A stretch of 41,132 nucleotides of DNA from Comamonas sp. lk (lineage in GTDB: Bacteria; Pseudomonadota; Gammaproteobacteria; Burkholderiales; Burkholderiaceae_C). The stretch covers positions 1 through 41,132 of the forward strand of contig CAMDKE010000001.1 of NCBI GenBank assembly GCA_945901215.1, given 5' to 3'. Made by a program: the position numbers and the translations under genes. Shown here in pieces: positions 1-8,376 of this stretch. How positions within the stretch are numbered: position 1 is the stretch's first letter; every line of letters starts with the position of its first letter. The notes beneath the pieces were generated by a model that saw only the letters and a program-made list of their open reading frames with translations, did not search any database and was not told the DNA's origin.

Positions 1-838
1 ACTTCGGCGTGTCAGCAGCGTATGCATCTATTTGTCGGGGAGGTAGGTGGTCGGCATCCACCAAATCTCGGTATGCGTGCCAGCTTGCATGGCCCAATAA
101 AGGAACGACAAAAACCAAGCCCAAAAGCAGCGAACACAAGCCCAGCAAGGTCATGACCAAAAGCAAAGCGGCCCATGCCGCCATTGGAAGTGGATTTTTC
201 AGCACCACACCCCAGCTCAAGAGCACCGCTTCCAAAAGAGAAATGCGCCTGTCCACCAGAAGCGGCATAGTCACTACGCTAGAGGCAAAAATAGGCGCTG
301 CCATAACGCCACCAAACGCCAGCCACACTTCAAACAACCAACCTTCCTTTGCTGCGACGACATAACGCAAAAAGTCAACTGGGCTATGGATAGGGTCTGG
401 CGACAGTAAGGTAATCAGTGCCGCTGAGGTGAGCACCCAACCGGTTGCCGCAATCGCCAGTAACAAGCCAAATTGAACCATGCACCAGTAGTCGTTGCTG
501 CGCTTGTCCTGGTGGCTGGTTTGCCAACGGGACCAGGTGCGCCAAATGGTTTTCCAGGCGATGGGCTCTTTGTTTTCCAAATCCCGGCTGAGCGCGTACA
601 GGCTGGCTGCCAGCACGGGAGCCATAAACAAAAACCCCGACAAAGCGCCGGCCAGAAGCCAAAACCGGTCGTACGCAATAAACGTGATCACCGCCCCAAA
701 AAGTGCCAACACCAGACCATGCGCCAAACTGACCCAGCGCAACTCGGTGAGGTCGCGCATGCCCAGCACCAGCCACGCATAGGCTTGTAAGACACTCACT
801 TCGCGAATCACCGCTTGCTTGGTTTGGGTGTGGTCCAT
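1..838 (-). CDS. DUF2189 family integral membrane protein (C-terminus cut by window edge)
   Basis: The minus strand is open from an ATG at 838 to the window edge, about 279 codons. The translation starts MDHTQTKQAVIREVS and has an early WLVLGMRDL stretch, several hydrophobic segments and a late GHASWHAYRDLVD motif, all typical of the DUF2189 (predicted membrane) family. Members are about 260-280 residues, so only a few C-terminal residues should be missing. Function is unknown for the family. No strong ribosome binding site precedes 838, and the frame stays open upstream without another obvious ATG, so the start is uncertain. It is divergent from the glutaredoxin-like gene at 925. Confidence 0.75.
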   Translation of the reverse strand, partial: MDHTQTKQAVIREVSVLQAYAWLVLGMRDLTELRWVSLAHGLVLALFGAVITFIAYDRFWLLAGALSGFLFMAPVLAASLYALSRDLENKEPIAWKTIWRTWSRWQTSHQDKRSNDYWCMVQFGLLLAIAATGWVLTSAALITLLSPDPIHSPVDFLRYVVAAKEGWLFEVWLAFGGVMAAPIFASSVVTMPLLVDRRISLLEAVLLSWGVVLKNPLPMAAWAALLLVMTLLGLCSLLLGLVFVVPLLGHASWHAYRDLVDADHLPPRQIDAYAADTPK

Positions 839-924
839 CGGGCAAGTGTAAGGACTGCGGCCACACCCGCAGCAGCGTCGAATGAAGGGCCCGCTCCATA
901 ATCGCGGTTTGAAGGGAAATATCG

Positions 925-1290
925 ATGCCAAGAGCCATATTGAATGAATCGGACATCCATCCAGCAGCGCGCGCTAGCGTAGCGTCACACCACCACGAGA
1001 TTGTTGATGAAGTAAAAGCTGCCATCGCGGCCCACGCCGTGGTGGTGGTGGGAATGGCTTGGAACCCCATGCCAAAAAAGGCCCGCGCAGCGCTGACGCA
1101 CGCCGGTATTGCGCATGAGTACCTGGAGTTTGGAAGCTATTTCAACCAGTGGCGCAAGCGCAACGCTTTGAAAATGTGGACCGGCTGGCCCACATTTCCC
1201 ATGGTCTTTGTTAAAGGCAGCTTGGTCGGAGGAGCGACCGATGTGCAAGCCCTGATTGCCAGCGGCGAATTGAAAAAAATGCTGGCCTAG
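925..1290 (+). CDS. Glutaredoxin-like protein lacking all cysteines
   Basis: A 121-residue protein with a monothiol glutaredoxin layout: a beta strand (VVVVGMAW, about 39-46), the position of the redox motif (47-50), the cis-proline loop TFP at 90-92, and the GG..D glutathione-contact motif at 102-106. The redox motif reads NPMP instead of CPYC or CGFS, and the protein has no cysteine at all. It therefore cannot do thiol-disulfide exchange or bind an Fe-S cluster through cysteine. A role as a glutathione-binding or structural protein is conceivable but unproven. GAAGGG at 911-916 is a fair ribosome binding site for the ATG at 925. Confidence 0.75.
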   Translation: MPRAILNESDIHPAARASVASHHHEIVDEVKAAIAAHAVVVVGMAWNPMPKKARAALTHAGIAHEYLEFGSYFNQWRKRNALKMWTGWPTFPMVFVKGSLVGGATDVQALIASGELKKMLA

Positions 1291-1317
1291 GGCATTGACA
1301 CAGCTGGCACTGGCGGC

Positions 1318-1794
1318 TCAATGCCCGCCGTGGCGCTGCATGCGGGCGTGTTCTGCGTCAAAGGTCTTTTTTTGCTCTGGGCTTAGCGTCGCATAAAACG
1401 TTTTCGCAGCCTCCTCACGTGTGTTTATTTCGGCCAGCATGGTGTCATGGTGCTGGGTGCGAAAAGCCCGCATTTTGTCGATGCGCTCTGGCGTGGTGAG
1501 TTTTTCCATCTCGGCCCGCTCCGGGTGGGGCACGCCCATGGAGGCTGATGGCTTCATCGCCGTGGCGAAAGTGGTCCAGGCGCTTTCTTGAGAGGCGCCA
1601 AGACGCAGTTTGGCCTTGAGCTGGCCCAGATGGCGCTCCACCAGGCCCGTCATTTTTTCGGGTTTCATGTGGTGCGTTGGATGCATTTCCATCATCCCAA
1701 ACGATTCGTCTTTGGGACTGGCTTGTGCCGGCGCTGTCAGCCCAAGGGCGGCTAGCGCGGCGGCGGCGAGCAGGGATTTCAGGGCTAAATTCAT
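1318..1794 (-). CDS. Spy/CpxP-like periplasmic protein with LTxxQ-type motifs
   Basis: A 158-residue protein with a clear Sec signal peptide (about 1-25, ending APAQA before SPKDE) and a Met/His-rich mature N-terminus. Two helical motifs resemble the LTxxQ repeats of Spy and CpxP: LTTPERI at 99-105 and LSPEQKK at 137-143. Family members are periplasmic chaperones or envelope-stress sensors, often linked to metal stress. Both ends of the mature protein are histidine-rich (HPTHHM and HGGH), which could bind metal, and copper genes lie 1.5 kb away; that link is inference. The GGACCCCTTCC upstream gives a weak ribosome binding site. Confidence 0.75.
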   Translation of the reverse strand: MNLALKSLLAAAALAALGLTAPAQASPKDESFGMMEMHPTHHMKPEKMTGLVERHLGQLKAKLRLGASQESAWTTFATAMKPSASMGVPHPERAEMEKLTTPERIDKMRAFRTQHHDTMLAEINTREEAAKTFYATLSPEQKKTFDAEHARMQRHGGH

Positions 1795-1950
1795 GGAAGG
1801 GGTCCTTCAAGGTTTGTGTGGAATATGGAAATCACATCCCGCTACCTCCAGTGTGCTTGCCATCTGTGTACGCCCCATTGCGCTAAGGCAAGCGCTTGTA
1901 AAGTTGCATGAAAATGGCCGCTGTCAAAGTGGCAATTCAGAAAGTTCAAT

Positions 1951-2859
1951 GTGTTCAAAAATGTGATGGTTTATCGGCTTACAGCGCCCTGGAACGTAAG
2001 CCAGGCGCAGTTGGAAGCGGCCTTGCAGCAAGCGCACTTTGTGGAGTGCGGCGCTTCGCAGGAAAAGTCGGTGGGCTGGACCGAACCGCGTGGCCAGGCC
2101 CACGGGCCTTGCGTCGAGGTAGTGGGTGGTCAATGGATCATGAAATGGATGCTGGAGGTAAAGACTGTCCCTGGCTCCGTGGTCAAGCGCAAAGTGCAGG
2201 ACGAGGTAGTAAAAATTCAAACGGCGACCGGGCGCAAACCCGGTAAAAAAGAAATTCGCACCTTGAGCGACGATGCGCGGCTGGCACTGTTGCCCATGGC
2301 ATTTACCAAACAGGCCAGCGTGACCCTCTGGCTTGACCCGCAAGCGCAACTTTTGGTGCTGGACGCGGGCAGCCAGGCCAAGGCGGACGAAGTGCTGACC
2401 AGCCTGGTAAAGGCGGTGGACGGACTCGCACTGGGGCTAATAAACACCCAAACCGCGCCCGCAACCGCCATGGCGCACTGGTTGGCCTCTCAAGAAGCCC
2501 CTGGGGGCTTTAGCGTGGACCGCGAATGCGAACTCAAGGCCGCGGACGAATCCAAGGCCGTGGTGCGTTACACCCGCCACGCCCTGGACACTGACGAGGT
2601 AGTCCAACACATCGCCAACGGCAAAGTGCCGACCCGTCTGGCATTGACCTGGAGCGACCGCGTTTCCTTTGTTTTGACTGAGGCCTTGCAGTTGAAAAAA
2701 GTGGCGTTTTTGGATGTGGTGGCGGATGAGGCGCCAGTTGCGGCGGGCGACCGTTCGGATGATCACTTTGAGGCGGATGTGGCGATTGCGACTGGCGAGT
2801 TGTCGCGCTTGTTGCCGGATTTGTTGGAGGCTTTGGGTGGCGAGGTGGCGTTGGGTTGA
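1951..2859 (+). CDS. rdgC: Recombination-associated protein RdgC
   Basis: A 302-residue protein, the normal RdgC length. It starts MFKNVMVYRL, the family's characteristic N-terminus, from a GTG codon at 1951; the ATG at 1966 would remove the conserved FKN. RdgC is a ring-shaped, nonspecific double-stranded DNA binding protein of the nucleoid that restrains RecA-driven recombination. The middle (KKEIRTLSDDARLALLPMAF, about 100-119) and the conserved C-terminal region are both present. It stands alone on its strand, about 90 nt of ordinary sequence separating its promoter region from the divergent Spy-like gene. Confidence 0.93.
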   Translation: MFKNVMVYRLTAPWNVSQAQLEAALQQAHFVECGASQEKSVGWTEPRGQAHGPCVEVVGGQWIMKWMLEVKTVPGSVVKRKVQDEVVKIQTATGRKPGKKEIRTLSDDARLALLPMAFTKQASVTLWLDPQAQLLVLDAGSQAKADEVLTSLVKAVDGLALGLINTQTAPATAMAHWLASQEAPGGFSVDRECELKAADESKAVVRYTRHALDTDEVVQHIANGKVPTRLALTWSDRVSFVLTEALQLKKVAFLDVVADEAPVAAGDRSDDHFEADVAIATGELSRLLPDLLEALGGEVALG

Positions 2860-2913
2860 TTGGTGTTGGCTGCTTTAGCCAGAGTTCTTTTAGCTCATGT
2901 TTTTGTAGCCCCC

Positions 2914-2995
2914 CTATCCCCCCGGCCCCCTTTCCACCCCCACCGGGGCGGAAAGGGGGAGCAAACAGCCACATTTGATTTTGTCGCTTCGGCTA
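2914..2995 (+). repeat. REP-like element, left arm of an inverted pair
   Basis: A C-rich/G-rich hairpin (CCCCCTTTCC, loop, GGAAAGGGGG) is followed by an AACAGCCACATTTG core (2964-2977) and a cGCTTcGGCTA end. The reverse complement of 3106-3187 matches this block over its whole length, roughly three-quarters identical by eye, with the 14-base core identical. It lies directly after rdgC in a 410-base gap without a credible gene. Confidence 0.75.
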
Positions 2996-3105
2996 GCCTT
3001 CTACGGGCGTGTCACCTGCACTGTTGCGCGCAACGCATCGTAAAAAGTTGCACAGCACCTTAGAAAGTGCTCTGCGCACGCACCGGGCAGTGGCCAGTGA
3101 TTCCG

Positions 3106-3187
3106 TAGCCCAAGCGCAGAAACCAAATGTGGCTGTTCGGCTCCCCCTCTCATCCCCGCGGAGGAGGAGAGGGGGCTGGGGGGTGAG
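3106..3187 (-). repeat. REP-like element, right arm of an inverted pair
   Basis: The inverted partner of 2914-2995. It has its own internal stem (CCCCTCTC/GAGAGGGG type) and the identical core at 3124-3137 (CAAATGTGGCTGTT on the plus strand). About 110 bases separate the arms, and no coding sequence is evident between them. Together they resemble a bipartite interspersed repeat and may also act as a bidirectional transcription barrier between rdgC and the copper chaperone gene. Confidence 0.75.
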
Positions 3188-3269
3188 GCGGGGAAAGCAA
3201 GCCCCGTTGATGGCAAAAATGGCTCTGGAAAACAAGCGGGTAGGCGAAAAGGCCACCCTTTGACCCACA

Positions 3270-3467
3270 TCAGCCCGTCACCGCGTAACCTTCCTCGACA
3301 ATCGCGTGGGCCAGCGCCTCATGGCTCTGCTCCGACTGCACCTGCACCTTGTTGGCAGCACGCTCGATGACCACCGAGGCCTGTGGGTCCAGGCGCACAA
3401 TGGCCGCCGTGACGGCTTTTTCGCAGTGGCCGCAGGTCATACCGGTAACGTTAAATACGTGGTTCAT
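3270..3467 (-). CDS. copZ: CopZ-like copper chaperone (HMA domain)
   Basis: A 65-residue single heavy-metal-associated domain with the metal-binding motif MTCGHC at 10-15; Cys12 and Cys15 bind Cu(I). Such chaperones carry cytoplasmic copper to the P-type ATPase. The gene is divergent from the copper ATPase gene at 3593, with a shared 125-base promoter region, which supports a copper role over other metals. GAAAG lies just upstream of the ATG. There is no adjacent MerR-type regulator gene. Confidence 0.88.
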   Translation of the reverse strand: MNHVFNVTGMTCGHCEKAVTAAIVRLDPQASVVIERAANKVQVQSEQSHEALAHAIVEEGYAVTG

Positions 3468-3486
3468 GGTGAACTTTCAAAAAGTA

Positions 3487-3519
3487 GGGCAGTGGTTCAG
3501 GACAGCGGCAATACTGCCC
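3487..3519. promoter_or_regulatory. Inverted repeat in the copZ-copA divergent promoter region
   Basis: GGGCAGT and ACTGCCC form a 7-base perfect inverted repeat with a spacer of about 19 bases between the divergent copper genes. It could be an operator or a hairpin in the copZ leader. It does not resemble the ACCTTCC/GGAAGGT CueR site, so no known regulator can be assigned. Confidence 0.35.
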
Positions 3520-3592
3520 TTTAGCTTAACCTTGCACCGTCATCGTTCTTTTTCAAGCCCTTTTCCGCCACCACCCAAAGGTAATCAGCCCC

Positions 3593-5896
3593 ATGACCGA
3601 TTCAGTGTCCAACGAAGTCTGTAGCCTGGACATCGGCATTGGCGGCATGACCTGCGCCTCGTGCGTGGGGCGGGTGGAAAAAGCGCTCAAGCGCGTGCCT
3701 GGCGTGCATGACGCCAACGTGAATCTGGCCACCGAGTCGGCGCGTATTGCTTTCCCTGCGGACTTGGGGCAGGCCGCGAACATGGAGGCTTTGCTGCGCC
3801 GCGCAGTGCGTGATGCCGGTTACGTACCCAAGGCGGCGGATTCGGCCATCGAAAGCCCGGACGCCGGGGCCTGGGCGGGCTTTGCTCCGGTCGCCTGGGG
3901 CCTGGCTTTGTCGCTCCCCCTGTTGCTGCCTATGCTGGGGGACATGCTGGGCCAGCACTGGATGCTGGCGCCGGTCTGGCAGTTTGCCTTGGCAACGCCA
4001 GTGCAGTTTTTGCTCGGCGCGCGTTTTTACATCGGGGGCTGGCATGCGGTCAAAAACGGCAGCGGCAATATGGATCTGCTGGTGGCGCTGGGCACCACGG
4101 CGGGTTGGGCCTTGTCGGTGTGGTTGTGGCTTAGTGCCTCGGCTGGAGCCATGGTGCACTTGTACTTTGAGGGTTCGGCGCTGGTGATCAGCCTCGTGTT
4201 GCTGGGCAAATGGCTGGAGGTTCGGGCCAAGCGGCAAACCACTTCGGCGATTCGGGCCCTGCACGCCCTGCGTCCCGAACGGGCGCATTTGCTGCGCCCA
4301 GAGGGGGAAGTAGACGTGCCGGTGACCGAGGTGCTGGTGGGCGACACCCTGGTGGTCAAGCCCGGCGAGCGCTTTGCGGTAGATGGCCTGGTGCACGAGG
4401 GCGCGACCCAGGTCGACGAGTCCATGCTGACCGGCGAGTCCTTGCCAGTGGCCAAAGAGGCGGGTTCGCGGGTGACCGGCGGCGCCATCAATGGCGAAGG
4501 CCGGGTGCTGGTGCGGGTGACGGCGGTGGGGGCGCAGACCATGCTGTCCCACATCATCAGGCTGGTGGAAGACGCGCAGGCGGCCAAGGCGCCGATCCAG
4601 CGCCTGGTGGATCAGGTGAGCGCCGTGTTTGTGCCGGTGGTCTTGCTGCTGGCCGTGGCCACGCTCTTGGCGTGGTGGCTCACCGGCCACAGTTTTGAGT
4701 TGGCGCTGATCCGCGCCGTGGCGGTGCTGGTCATTGCCTGCCCTTGTGCGCTGGGGCTGGCTACTCCGGTGGCCATCATGGCGGGCACGGGCGTGGCGGC
4801 GAAGTACGGCATTTTGATCAAGGATGCGCAGGCGCTGGAACTGGCGCACCAGGTGCGCGTGGTGGCTTTTGACAAAACCGGGACGCTGACGGTGGGGCAT
4901 CCCCAGCTCACAACCTTGATGGCACTCGATGCCGTGGCCGCACCCGCACCCATAGGCTTAGGCTCGGTAATGGACGCCGGATGGCTACAGATCTGCGCCA
5001 GCTTGCAAAGCGGTAGCGAACACCCACTGGCCCACGCCGTGGTGGAGCGTGGCGCAGCGTTGGGATTGGCGCTGTTGCCGGTGGCGGCGGTGCGTTCGGT
5101 GTCCGGGCGTGGCACCGAGGGCCAGGTGGACCAAAAGACCTTTGCCTTGGGCAGCCTGCGCTGGATGCAGGAGCTTGGCGCCCAGGCCGACCCCCACACG
5201 GCGGCGGGCCAAACGTTTGCCGCCCGGGCGAGCGCGTTGGAGGCTGGTGGCGCCAGCGTCTCAGCGCTGGCGCAGCAGGTTGGTGATGCGTGGCAGCTGC
5301 GCGCCTTGCTGGCTTTTGCCGACGAGCCCAAGCCCGGTGCCAAGGAGGCGATTGCCCAGCTGCGCGCGCGTGGCATTCGCACGGTGATGGTGTCAGGCGA
5401 CAACTGGGGCGCCGCGCGCGCCATGGCAGGTCGGCTGGGTTTGGATGCCAGCCCTGGCAGCACCGAGGTGCTGGCCGAAGTGCTGCCCGGTGACAAAGCG
5501 GCCAAGCTCATGGCGCTCAAGGGCGACGCCGACCAGCGCTTCGTGGTCGCTATGGTGGGTGACGGCGTAAATGACGCCCCGGCGCTGGCGGCGGCCGATG
5601 TTGGAATGGCCATGGCCAATAGCGGCGGCGGCGGCACCGACGTGGCCATGCACGCCGCCGGAATCACACTCATGCGCGGTGAGCCGCGCCTGGTGGCTGC
5701 CGCTTTGGACATTTCCCGGCGCACCGTGTCCAAGATCCGGCAAAACCTGTTTTGGGCCTTTTTCTATAACGTGGCGGGCATTCCGCTGGCGGCCTTGGGT
5801 TACCTGAACCCGGTGTTGGCGGGCGCGGCCATGGCGCTGAGCTCGGTCAGCGTCATGGCCAACGCCTTGCTGCTCAAGCGCTGGAAGGGGCCGTGA
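3593..5896 (+). CDS. copA: Copper-translocating P1B-type ATPase
   Basis: A 767-residue inner-membrane pump that exports Cu(I) using ATP. It has one N-terminal HMA domain with MTCASC at 19-24, membrane helices from about residue 93, the actuator motif TGES near 280, the transport-site motif CPC near 382, the phosphorylation motif DKTGT near 426, the SEHP motif of P1B ATPases near 477, and GDGVNDAP near 656. CPC plus HMA plus neighbouring copZ favours Cu(I) over Zn/Cd. The start at 3593 has AAGGT upstream. The GGGGTD run near 680 is slightly longer than usual, in a non-catalytic spot. Confidence 0.95.
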   Translation: MTDSVSNEVCSLDIGIGGMTCASCVGRVEKALKRVPGVHDANVNLATESARIAFPADLGQAANMEALLRRAVRDAGYVPKAADSAIESPDAGAWAGFAPVAWGLALSLPLLLPMLGDMLGQHWMLAPVWQFALATPVQFLLGARFYIGGWHAVKNGSGNMDLLVALGTTAGWALSVWLWLSASAGAMVHLYFEGSALVISLVLLGKWLEVRAKRQTTSAIRALHALRPERAHLLRPEGEVDVPVTEVLVGDTLVVKPGERFAVDGLVHEGATQVDESMLTGESLPVAKEAGSRVTGGAINGEGRVLVRVTAVGAQTMLSHIIRLVEDAQAAKAPIQRLVDQVSAVFVPVVLLLAVATLLAWWLTGHSFELALIRAVAVLVIACPCALGLATPVAIMAGTGVAAKYGILIKDAQALELAHQVRVVAFDKTGTLTVGHPQLTTLMALDAVAAPAPIGLGSVMDAGWLQICASLQSGSEHPLAHAVVERGAALGLALLPVAAVRSVSGRGTEGQVDQKTFALGSLRWMQELGAQADPHTAAGQTFAARASALEAGGASVSALAQQVGDAWQLRALLAFADEPKPGAKEAIAQLRARGIRTVMVSGDNWGAARAMAGRLGLDASPGSTEVLAEVLPGDKAAKLMALKGDADQRFVVAMVGDGVNDAPALAAADVGMAMANSGGGGTDVAMHAAGITLMRGEPRLVAAALDISRRTVSKIRQNLFWAFFYNVAGIPLAALGYLNPVLAGAAMALSSVSVMANALLLKRWKGP

Positions 5897-5918
5897 TTTG
5901 CCCGTCCACGCTGGCGGC

Positions 5919-7040
5919 CTAGTCGCCCAGCGCCGGGTAGTCGGTGTAGCCCTGGGCCCCGCCGCCGTAAAAGGTCTTGCGGTCGGCCGGGTTAAGTGGC
6001 GCGCCTTCGCGTAGGCGGCGCGTCAGGTCGGGATTGGCGATGAAGGGTTTGCCAAAGGCGACCAGGTCGGCGCCGCTGGCCAGTGCCTGCTTGGCCAACG
6101 TCAGGTCGTAGGCGTTGTTGACCATCCAGGCCGCCTGGCCACCGGCGCTGCGGTAGCACTGGCGCAGTGCGGCATAGTCAAACGGCGTGTCACCTTGCTG
6201 GTAGTCACGCTCGGCGCCGGTGGAGCCTTCGATCACATGCACGTAGGCCAGACCGAGCGGCGCGAGCTGCTGCACCACATAGTCAAACAAGGGCTGGGGG
6301 TGCGGGTCGGCGGCGTCATTGGCCGGGGTGACGGGCGACAGGCGCAGCGCAACATGGGCGCCGCCGATCTCCGTGCAGATGGCTTGCATCACCTCGACCA
6401 ACAGGCGGGCGCGGTTTTCGATGCTGCCGCCATAGGCGTCGGTGCGGTGGTTGGAGCCCGAGCGCAAGAACTGGTCGATCAAATAGCCGTTGGCGGCGTG
6501 CACTTCCACGCCGTCAAAACCGGCGGCCATGGCGTTGCGCGCTGCCGTGCGGTAGTCGACCAACAGACCCGGCAGCTCGTCCAAGCGCAGGGCACGTGGC
6601 TCTGAGGTGGCTACAAAATGCGCCACACCGTCGGTGATGAGCACCGTTTTGGTGTTGGCGGTGATGGCCGAGGGTGCCACCGGCGCCTGGCCGCCGGGCT
6701 GCAAATCGACGTGCGAGACGCGCCCCACGTGCCAGAGCTGCATGAAAATCTTGCCGCCCGCCGCGTGCACGGATGCGGTGACGGGTTTCCATGCCTGTAC
6801 CTGCGCCTGGCTCCAGATGCCGGGTACGTCGGAATAGCCCTGGCCCTGGTGGCTGATGGCGGTGGCCTCGGTGATGATGAGCCCCGCGCCGTCTTTTGGG
6901 TCGGCGCGTTGGGTGTAGTAGGTCGCCATGGCGGCGGTGGGTATGGCGCCGGGCGCGCGGTTGCGCGTGAGCGGCGCCATAACGGCGCGGTTGGCCAGTG
7001 TGATGGGGCCAAGGGCCAGGGGGTCGAACAAGGTGGTCAT
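5919..7040 (-). CDS. Old yellow enzyme family NADH:flavin oxidoreductase (alkene reductase)
   Basis: A 373-residue FMN enzyme close to the NemA/xenobiotic reductase group, which reduces activated C=C bonds, nitro compounds or quinones with NAD(P)H. Family features are APLTRNR near 22-28, the HAANGYL substrate-binding pair (His and Asn), the GGSIENRARL segment and the C-terminal phosphate-binding GKPFIANPDL. I place the start at the ATG at 7040 (MTTLFDPL), which matches family N-termini; a start at 7100 would add 20 non-conserved residues. It is divergent from the MFS gene at 7154. Confidence 0.9.
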   Translation of the reverse strand: MTTLFDPLALGPITLANRAVMAPLTRNRAPGAIPTAAMATYYTQRADPKDGAGLIITEATAISHQGQGYSDVPGIWSQAQVQAWKPVTASVHAAGGKIFMQLWHVGRVSHVDLQPGGQAPVAPSAITANTKTVLITDGVAHFVATSEPRALRLDELPGLLVDYRTAARNAMAAGFDGVEVHAANGYLIDQFLRSGSNHRTDAYGGSIENRARLLVEVMQAICTEIGGAHVALRLSPVTPANDAADPHPQPLFDYVVQQLAPLGLAYVHVIEGSTGAERDYQQGDTPFDYAALRQCYRSAGGQAAWMVNNAYDLTLAKQALASGADLVAFGKPFIANPDLTRRLREGAPLNPADRKTFYGGGAQGYTDYPALGD

Positions 7041-7153
7041 GGGGGCTTTCAAAAAATGGGGCGTTTGGGTTTGCAAAAAGCAATGTTGTTTTTGGGCCAA
7101 GGATAGGCGCTGATGCGGCGCACAATGGCCGCTTCCATGATGTCGGAGAGACT

Positions 7154-8368
7154 GTGTTCCTAGCCTTGCGTTCTCTATTTTGGCTTGCTTTGGCCCTGTC
7201 TGCGGGTGCAGCCGTCTCTTTGGGCGTGACCCGCTTTGCTTATGGCTTGCTGCTGCCGGGCATGCGCGCCGATTTGGGTTGGACTTACACCCTGGCAGGG
7301 GCCATGAACACCACGAACGCGGTGGGCTATTTGCTCGGCGCGCTGGCCATGCCCGCGCTGATGCGCCGGGTGTCGCCTACCGTCTTGCTGTGGTCGGGCT
7401 CGCTGTTGGCGGCGCTGTTCATGGGCTTGTGTGGCTTTTTTACCGATGCTTCGGTGCTTTTGGTGCAGCGTTTGTTGGCCGGCGTTGCCAGCGCGCTGGT
7501 GTTTGTGTCCGGTGGCTTGCTGGCAGCGCGCTTGGGCAGCCGGGACCCGGCGCAGGCAGGGCTGTTGCTGGGTTTGTATTACGGCGGGACCGGAGTGGGC
7601 ATCGCGCTGTCGGCGGTGTTGGTGCCGTGGGTGCTGGATGCTTTTGCCGATCAGGCCCACAGTTGGCGTTTTGCCTGGTGGGCGTTGGCACTGCTGTGCT
7701 TTGCCGCTACCGCTTTGCTGCGCTGGCCTGCGCGGGTGATGGTGCAATGGGAACAGTTGCCCGCCGCCACGGCGGTGGGCTCCGGTGCACCCGAGGGTTT
7801 TCGCTGGCGCTCCTTCGGTTTTGCGCTGGCGGGTTATGGCATGTTCGGCGTGGGCTACATCGGCTATATGACGTTTGCAGTGGCGCTGCTGCGCGAACAG
7901 GGCGCCAGCGGGTCGGCGGTGACGGTCTTTTATGGTCTGCTGGGTTTGGCGGTGGTGGCGTCATCGCGCATTTGGGCTGGCTTGCTCAATCGCCACCAAG
8001 GTGGCGGCGCCATGGCGAGGCTCAATGCGCTTTTGGGCTTGGCCGTTGTCTTGCCCGCCCTGACGCAGAACTTTGTCGTTGTCGTCGCCTCAGGCCTCTT
8101 GTTTGGTGGGGTGTTTTTGTCCATCGTGGCGTCGAGCACGGCGTTGGTGCGCCACAACCTGCCGCCTAGCGCCTGGGCCCAGGGCATCAGCGCGTTCACC
8201 GTGGTGTTTGCCGCAGGGCAAATCGTCGGCCCCACGCTGGTGGGTTGGATTGCCGATGGCGCTGGCGGCTTGGAGCGCGGATTGCTGGTGTCGGCCTTGG
8301 CCCTTTGGCTGGGCGCAGCCCTGGCCTGGCGCCAGCGACCTGTGGCGGTGCTGGCGGACGCTGCGTAA
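7154..8368 (+). CDS. YbfB/YjiJ-family MFS transporter
   Basis: A 404-residue, roughly 12-helix inner-membrane protein. The N-terminus (FAYGLLLPGMRADLGW, then AGAMNTTNAVGYLLGAL) is the signature of the YbfB/YjiJ branch of the major facilitator superfamily, whose substrates are unknown. The start is a GTG at 7154 with GGAGAG at 7144-7149; the nearby ATGs at 7137 and 7140 are out of frame. Its stop lies 8 bases from the stop of the convergent GMC oxidoreductase gene. Confidence 0.85.
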   Translation: MFLALRSLFWLALALSAGAAVSLGVTRFAYGLLLPGMRADLGWTYTLAGAMNTTNAVGYLLGALAMPALMRRVSPTVLLWSGSLLAALFMGLCGFFTDASVLLVQRLLAGVASALVFVSGGLLAARLGSRDPAQAGLLLGLYYGGTGVGIALSAVLVPWVLDAFADQAHSWRFAWWALALLCFAATALLRWPARVMVQWEQLPAATAVGSGAPEGFRWRSFGFALAGYGMFGVGYIGYMTFAVALLREQGASGSAVTVFYGLLGLAVVASSRIWAGLLNRHQGGGAMARLNALLGLAVVLPALTQNFVVVVASGLLFGGVFLSIVASSTALVRHNLPPSAWAQGISAFTVVFAAGQIVGPTLVGWIADGAGGLERGLLVSALALWLGAALAWRQRPVAVLADAA

Positions 8369-8376
8369 GCGGGAGT

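Noticed and set aside
384..1070. Long minus-strand open frame overlapping the glutaredoxin-like gene
   Set aside because: It is a shifted shadow of the DUF2189 gene and its upstream region, with non-protein-like composition.
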